Assembly (NCBI RefSeq): GCF_004028235.1
Contig: NZ_CP035037.1
Coordinates: forward strand, 806,001-870,000
DNA from: Leucobacter muris
GTDB lineage: Bacteria; Actinomycetota; Actinomycetes; Actinomycetales; Microbacteriaceae
Direction of reading: 5' to 3'
Length of the DNA: 64,000 nucleotides
The notes beneath the pieces were generated by a model. It saw nothing but the letters and a program-made list of their open reading frames with translations. It was not told where the DNA came from and made no database searches. How positions within the stretch are numbered: position 1 is the stretch's first letter; each line of letters begins with the position of its first letter. The translations under genes and the position numbers were made by a program. This document shows positions 60,701-64,000 of the stretch, one piece after another.

Positions 60701-60863
60701 CAAACTCTTCACCAAGGAGTGGGACCACACCATCAACGAGAAGAAGTTCAAGTTCGTCTTCTGGTCGGACGAGTGGGAATACGGCGGTGACGCGAGCGGC
60801 GTCGCGTCGCTCGGGCCGCCGGGCGGCAGGAGCTTCGCGGCCCCGCCGCCGATCCCGGTCTGA
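57783..60863 (+). CDS. Large secreted beta-rich protein of unknown function
   Basis: 1026 residues. Signal peptide ends near residue 27 (GSATAANA|EPI). Two related N-terminal modules share PAGVS-x-x-TTVL about 115 residues apart (near 114 and 229). A DDDGDGY acidic loop is near 364, and an Ig-like domain at about 420-505 has GGTITSEG...W...GTFAYSVEAFDRGDNS. An extremely acidic patch follows (DIDEDEDYDNLGESELDESN, near 593-612), then two Cys near 656-668. The last 330 residues form a beta-rich domain with many Lys. No sorting signal or transmembrane helix at the C-terminus, so it would be released or held by its coupled partner. Confidence 0.8.
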   Translation: MRNMMRLAIASATAFLLVLGSATAANAEPIAPEDFDPTPVSGEIGYRVNDRDRLPEVDSEVGIGAVLGTEPGSLVALGESALGYGSALLRVSVFSPAQDTVVFQAGGVASLRTPAGVSASTTVLVPIDAEGRAQLWANAPVQVRVEALAAFNGSQAQPGSTIALPEPVLRADTRSGLAGTGIGSEPIHVGLTGQGGVPTERVRGAYVTITAELDGAGTLDIGTQRVSLPAGVSTFTTVLSPDADGGVPASLAGATGHLSLHVIGWMADAPDQGTQLSLPGSFVPTSSLDETFTDKVTERRDDFATLTRNSDAAYSIGLVALAPTTSTERSFFEFGPAYSGRARGAVVDPARGAAPQLVIVPASTGSDDDGDGYTLRRGEAQLSWLPVGDILGEEQRQATKNFEISIDTHQQGEGVDLSEDGYFTLGGTITSEGVAPSLDRVEISVDAVDGILGYADVWEEAGVLRWEADLSAPQSGTFAYSVEAFDRGDNSKRADVSLDVHRFTEDDTVIDPEIHVLNETPGVFDGRVVAEEPDTVYVSASRTVKPGDTLISGATEATPSGLFAEVESFDRVGDEWRVRTVMAKIEDVFLQVDIDEDEDYDNLGESELDESNFQASLEENGAPVEVEAERLPGDVGYETAEIVTGDDVDLDPFPDECDPTGTDTSAIPCPPTPIEMVGATAGQPDIRSAVLKNGAPGGIRPAVSAELSTAFGIKVNTKLVKRDKSWGITDVGASSADPEAEVANEVKQWAKEGSVKGGVGISLAAQALPSLKFTLETEITWKWRVIPTGITVTKFAIEVSNTLKAQAAISLFIKFEGALTLSQRVMSINLPITTIMAGPVPIVLQNTIELVMKATLELKATATAKIGFSRTDTVGTQYTPEKGWESLNKPTKSSSLPLGFSPIADINAEFEGELAVGPVFAPNTALYGVAGPQLDISIRAGIAGEIKYSVAKNKWVLSAEVFAELGYAVKVKLKLFTKEWDHTINEKKFKFVFWSDEWEYGGDASGVASLGPPGGRSFAAPPPIPV

Positions 60864-60907
60864 CCGGACCCAGGCCCGGGGCTAGTCTTCACCCCCTGCA
60901 GCCCCGG

Positions 60908-60999
60908 CTCGGGTGCTGAGACCCCACCGCCTCCCGGCACCCGAGCAGAGCCCGCGCCTCGCACCGCACCGAAATGGAGCGGTGCGAGGCGCGGGCTCT
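60908..60999 (+). terminator. Two consecutive hairpins after the large secreted protein gene
   Basis: CTCGGGTGC (60908-60916) pairs with GCACCCGAG (60937-60945). AGAGCCCGCGCCTCGCACCG (60947-60966) pairs with its exact complement at 60980-60999 over 13 bases. No U-run follows. They fill much of the 268-bp gap before the sugar-epimerase gene, where I see no other gene. Confidence 0.6.
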
Positions 61000-61131
61000 C
61001 GTGCGTCGGAGCCGCGCAGGATCCGCGGCGCACCCGGCCGGGTCGGCTGGGGAGCGCGCGGCGCGCGGTATCCTCGAAGGTGTTCCTGAGGTTCTTTCTC
61101 GGGTCGTTTCAGCAGAGCGAATGGAGTACGA

Positions 61132-62931
61132 GTGCCGCAGACCCTCGGTGAGCGCGTCGCCCACTTCACCAGGCAGTACGGGCTCCTGTTCCTGCTCGAC
61201 GCCGCCTCCTGGGCGGTGGGCATTCTCGCGGCGCTCGTGCTGCGCTTCGACTTCAACCTGAACCGCATTCACTGGGGCTGGACGCTCGCGGTGATCGGCG
61301 TCACCGTGCTGTTGCAGCTATTGGGCGGCTGGGCGTTCTGGCTGTACCGCAGCCGCTACGAGGTCGGCAGCTTCGACGAGGTTCGGGCGATCGTGCTCGA
61401 CGTGATCGCCGTCATGGTCGTGGCCTGGGTCTTCGCGTTCCTCGTCGGCTACGGCAACGGCATCCCGCGCAGCACCATGATCATCGCCGCCCCCATCACG
61501 TTCAGCCTCATGGGCGTCGCCAGATACGTGCTGCGGCTCTACAACGAGCGGCAGTTGAAGCCCGGCGCCGAGGCCGAGCGGACCCTGCTCTACGGCGCGG
61601 GGTACCTGGGCGTGCAGACCGCCAAGCGTCTGCTCACCGACGCCAAGGGTGCGGTGCTGCCGGTCGGGTTCATCGACGACGACCCCGCCAAGCGGCACCA
61701 GGAGGTGCGCGGCGTGCGCGTGCTCGGCGGTTTCAGCGACCTCGCCGACATCGTGCGCCAGACCCGCGCCACCCGACTCATCGTCTGCATCGGCGACGCC
61801 GATGCGACGATGATGCGGCGCGTCGATCAGGCGGCCGACCGCGCCGGCGTCACCGCCATGGTGCTGCCTCCGCTCGAGCAGATCCTGCAGAACGCCTCGG
61901 CGATCTCGGATGTGCGCGAACTCTCGATCGAGGACCTCATCGGGCGCCACCCCGTGCGGCTCGAGACCGAGTCGATCGCCGAGTACCTGCAGGACCGGCG
62001 CGTGCTCGTGACGGGCGCGGGCGGATCCATCGGCTCCGAGCTCTGCCGCCAGCTCGCGAGATTCGCGCCGAGCGAGCTCATCATGCTCGACCGCGACGAG
62101 ACCGCCCTGCAGGAGACGCAGCTCTCGATCAGCGGGCACGGGCTGCTCGACACCAACGACGTGGTGCTCGCCGACATCCGCGACGAGGCCACGCTGCAGC
62201 GCATCTTCTCGGAGCAGCGCCCCGAGGTCGTGTTCCACGCGGCGGCGCTCAAGCACCTGCCGATGCTCGAGCAGTACCCCGATGAGGCCTGGAAGACCAA
62301 CGTGATCGGCACGCTCAACGTGCTGCGCGCCGCCCGCAGCGCCGGCGTCGGCACGTTCGTCAACATCTCCACCGACAAGGCCGCGAACCCCACGAGCGTG
62401 CTCGGCCACTCGAAGCGGGTCGCCGAGAAGCTGACCGCCTGGATGGCCGAGCAGACGGGGCAGCGCTACCTCTCCGTGCGCTTCGGCAACGTGATCGGCA
62501 GCCGCGGGTCCATGCTGCCCACCTTCCGCAAGCTCATCGAGGCCGGAGGCCCGCTCACCGTCACCCACCCCGACGTCACCCGCTTCTTCATGACGATCCC
62601 CGAGGCCTGCCAGCTCGTCGTGCAGGCCGGCGGCATCGGGCGACCCGGCGAGGTGCTGATCCTCGACATGGGCGACCCCGTGCGCATCGTCGACGTCGCA
62701 CGTCGCATGATCGCGCAGTCCGGCAAAGACATCGAGATCGTCTACACCGGTCTGCGCCACGGCGAGAAGCTGCACGAAGAGCTCGTGGGCCGCGGCGAGG
62801 GCGACGAGCGCCCGTTCCACCCCAAGATCGCCCACGCCCACGTCGACACGATCTCGCCCGACGTGCTCGATCACGAAGGCTGGATCGCCCGCCTCGACCT
62901 CACCGAAGCCGCCGAGGAGCGGGTGCAGTGA
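61132..62931 (+). CDS. FlaA1/CapD-like nucleotide-sugar dehydratase/epimerase
   Basis: 599 residues from GTG. Four N-terminal membrane helices, a CoA-binding-like Rossmann domain (LLYGAGYLGVQTAKRLL, about residue 145), then the SDR domain (VLVTGAGGSIGSELCRQLA, about 297). The motif STDKAANPTSVLGHSKR is typical of the WbpM/CapD group in which the usual SDR Tyr is replaced. It makes a modified UDP-sugar for cell-surface glycans. Coupled to the next gene by GTGA. Confidence 0.92.
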   Translation: MPQTLGERVAHFTRQYGLLFLLDAASWAVGILAALVLRFDFNLNRIHWGWTLAVIGVTVLLQLLGGWAFWLYRSRYEVGSFDEVRAIVLDVIAVMVVAWVFAFLVGYGNGIPRSTMIIAAPITFSLMGVARYVLRLYNERQLKPGAEAERTLLYGAGYLGVQTAKRLLTDAKGAVLPVGFIDDDPAKRHQEVRGVRVLGGFSDLADIVRQTRATRLIVCIGDADATMMRRVDQAADRAGVTAMVLPPLEQILQNASAISDVRELSIEDLIGRHPVRLETESIAEYLQDRRVLVTGAGGSIGSELCRQLARFAPSELIMLDRDETALQETQLSISGHGLLDTNDVVLADIRDEATLQRIFSEQRPEVVFHAAALKHLPMLEQYPDEAWKTNVIGTLNVLRAARSAGVGTFVNISTDKAANPTSVLGHSKRVAEKLTAWMAEQTGQRYLSVRFGNVIGSRGSMLPTFRKLIEAGGPLTVTHPDVTRFFMTIPEACQLVVQAGGIGRPGEVLILDMGDPVRIVDVARRMIAQSGKDIEIVYTGLRHGEKLHEELVGRGEGDERPFHPKIAHAHVDTISPDVLDHEGWIARLDLTEAAEERVQ

Positions 62932-64000
62932 CGGGCCTCGGTACGGTGCTCGGGATCGGGGCGCTGACGCTCGCGCTCAGCCTGCTGCTGCCGTTCGCGG
63001 TAAAGCCGCTGCTCATGAAGCTCGGCATCATGGACGTGCCCAACGAGCGATCCTCGCACGAGCGCCCCGTGCTGCGCGGGCTCGGGCTCGCCGTGCTCAT
63101 CGCGATGGCGGCCGGCGGGATCCTCGCGGCGCTCGTCTACCCGCTGCTCGGTTACCCGTACGTCTCGACCAACACGATCACCGTGGTCGCCGGCTCGATC
63201 GCGGCCGGTCTGCTCGGCCTGGCCGAGGACCTGCGCGGGTTGAGCGTCAGGGTGCGCAGCCTCTGCCTGCTGCTCATCGCTTCGGGCGTGGCCGCATCGC
63301 TGCTCTGGCAGCCCCAGCTCTTCGGCGGCTCGTCGGGGCTCGTGAGCCCCGTCTTCCTGCAGTGGGTGAGCGGATGGCTGGAGACCGACCTGCCGCTGTG
63401 GGGGCTGCTGCTGCTCGCCGTCTACGCGGTGCTGTTCATCTCGAGCTACATCAACGTCGCGAACTTCATGGACGGGCTCAACGGCATCAGCGGCTTCCAC
63501 GGGGTCATCGCGGGTCTCACGTTCGCGGTTGTCGGATACCTCACCGGTCACGGGTGGCTGCTGGTCGTCGGTCTCGTGCTCGCAGCGGGTTTCGGCGGGT
63601 TCCTGCCCTGGAACCTCACGAAGCCGGGCGCCTTCCTGGGCGACGTCGGCAGTTACCTGCTCGGCGGTTCGGTCGCGGTGACGAGCTTCGCCGCCCTCGT
63701 CGCAGGGATACCGTTCCTGGCCACCATCGGGCCGATGGTGATCTACTTCGGTGACGTCGGCGCGACGCTGGTGAAGCGGGTGCGCGCCGGCAAGCGGTGG
63801 GACGAACCCCACAAGGAGCACGTCTACCAGCGCATCCAGCAGCTCGGCTACACGCACGTGCAGGCCTCGGCGATCACCGCCGGGTGCACGGCGGTCGCCT
63901 CGCTGCTCGGCATCGGTTCGCTCTTCACCGGGCTCTGGGGCACGCTCGCGCTGCTCGTCGCGGGGCTCGCCGTGGTGGTCTGCTACTCGCTGCTGCCGCG
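62928..64000 (+). CDS. MraY/WecA-like polyprenyl-phosphate sugar-1-phosphate transferase, 3' partial
   Basis: 357 codons are visible from GTG before the window ends. Multi-spanning membrane protein with ANFMDGLNGISGFHG and GAFLGDVGSYLLG, the catalytic Asp motifs of the family, and PHKEHVYQRIQQLGYTH in a cytoplasmic loop. Transfers a sugar phosphate to undecaprenyl phosphate, the first committed step of a surface polysaccharide. With the preceding epimerase gene it opens a glycan cluster that continues outside. Confidence 0.9.
   Translation, partial: MTGLGTVLGIGALTLALSLLLPFAVKPLLMKLGIMDVPNERSSHERPVLRGLGLAVLIAMAAGGILAALVYPLLGYPYVSTNTITVVAGSIAAGLLGLAEDLRGLSVRVRSLCLLLIASGVAASLLWQPQLFGGSSGLVSPVFLQWVSGWLETDLPLWGLLLLAVYAVLFISSYINVANFMDGLNGISGFHGVIAGLTFAVVGYLTGHGWLLVVGLVLAAGFGGFLPWNLTKPGAFLGDVGSYLLGGSVAVTSFAALVAGIPFLATIGPMVIYFGDVGATLVKRVRAGKRWDEPHKEHVYQRIQQLGYTHVQASAITAGCTAVASLLGIGSLFTGLWGTLALLVAGLAVVVCYSLLP

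Overview
The window is a high-GC, densely packed chromosomal segment of an actinobacterium. It carries a mycothione reductase, rpoB/rpoC genes with actinobacterial signatures, many GTG/TTG starts, GTGA/ATGA translational coupling, and recurrent TANNNT boxes 6-7 nt upstream of start codons (leaderless-mRNA style). My inference is Micrococcales, probably Microbacteriaceae (Leucobacter-like). No 16S or other decisive marker is present, so the genus is a guess.

Positions 1-16.8 kb form one functional island that makes a selenium- and molybdenum-dependent formate dehydrogenase. The formate dehydrogenase iron-sulfur subunit (cut by the window start) and an NrfD-type membrane subunit come first, followed by a small C4 zinc-finger protein. 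Then come the complete selenocysteine machinery (selD, tRNA-Sec, selA, selB), a Mop/TOBE-HTH protein with the molybdate importer modABC, and molybdopterin synthesis and insertion genes (moaA, moaE, moeZ, moaD, moeA, moaC, a MogA/MoaB protein). A NifS-like cysteine desulfurase in the middle is interrupted by a frameshift.

Positions 16.8-28.2 kb are accessory: a TetR/EamA pair, a SulP anion transporter, a frameshifted secreted HNH nuclease, a putative catabolic cluster (ThDP enzyme, 2-hydroxyacid dehydrogenase, MHS-family transporter, amidohydrolase) and a divergent tandem Lrp-type regulator that is also frameshifted. Positions 28.2-41.8 kb hold an acyltransferase, a four-gene osmoprotectant ABC importer, mycothione reductase, NUDIX proteins, a D,D-carboxypeptidase, a CapA-like protein, a nitrilase-family amidase, and a minus-strand operon of PAP2, glutaredoxin, spermidine-synthase-like and SprT-like genes.

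Positions 41.8-57 kb are the core information-processing block rpoB-rpoC-(three unknown genes)-rpsL-rpsG-fusA-tuf, punctuated by large inverted repeats and clear intrinsic terminators. RpoB carries Asn at the position equivalent to E. coli His526. The last 7 kb hold a two-gene surface module (a sorting-signal protein plus a 1026-residue secreted protein of unknown function) and the start of a glycan cluster (FlaA1/CapD-like SDR, MraY/WecA-like transferase cut by the window end).

Intergenic DNA is rich in palindromic repeats. The most striking items are an in-frame double-palindrome insertion inside modA, a 58-60 bp inverted-repeat family seen twice, mutually exclusive hairpins between rpoB and rpoC, and three genes broken by 1-2 bp changes in short G or CG runs. 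The frameshifts may be real or may be sequencing errors.
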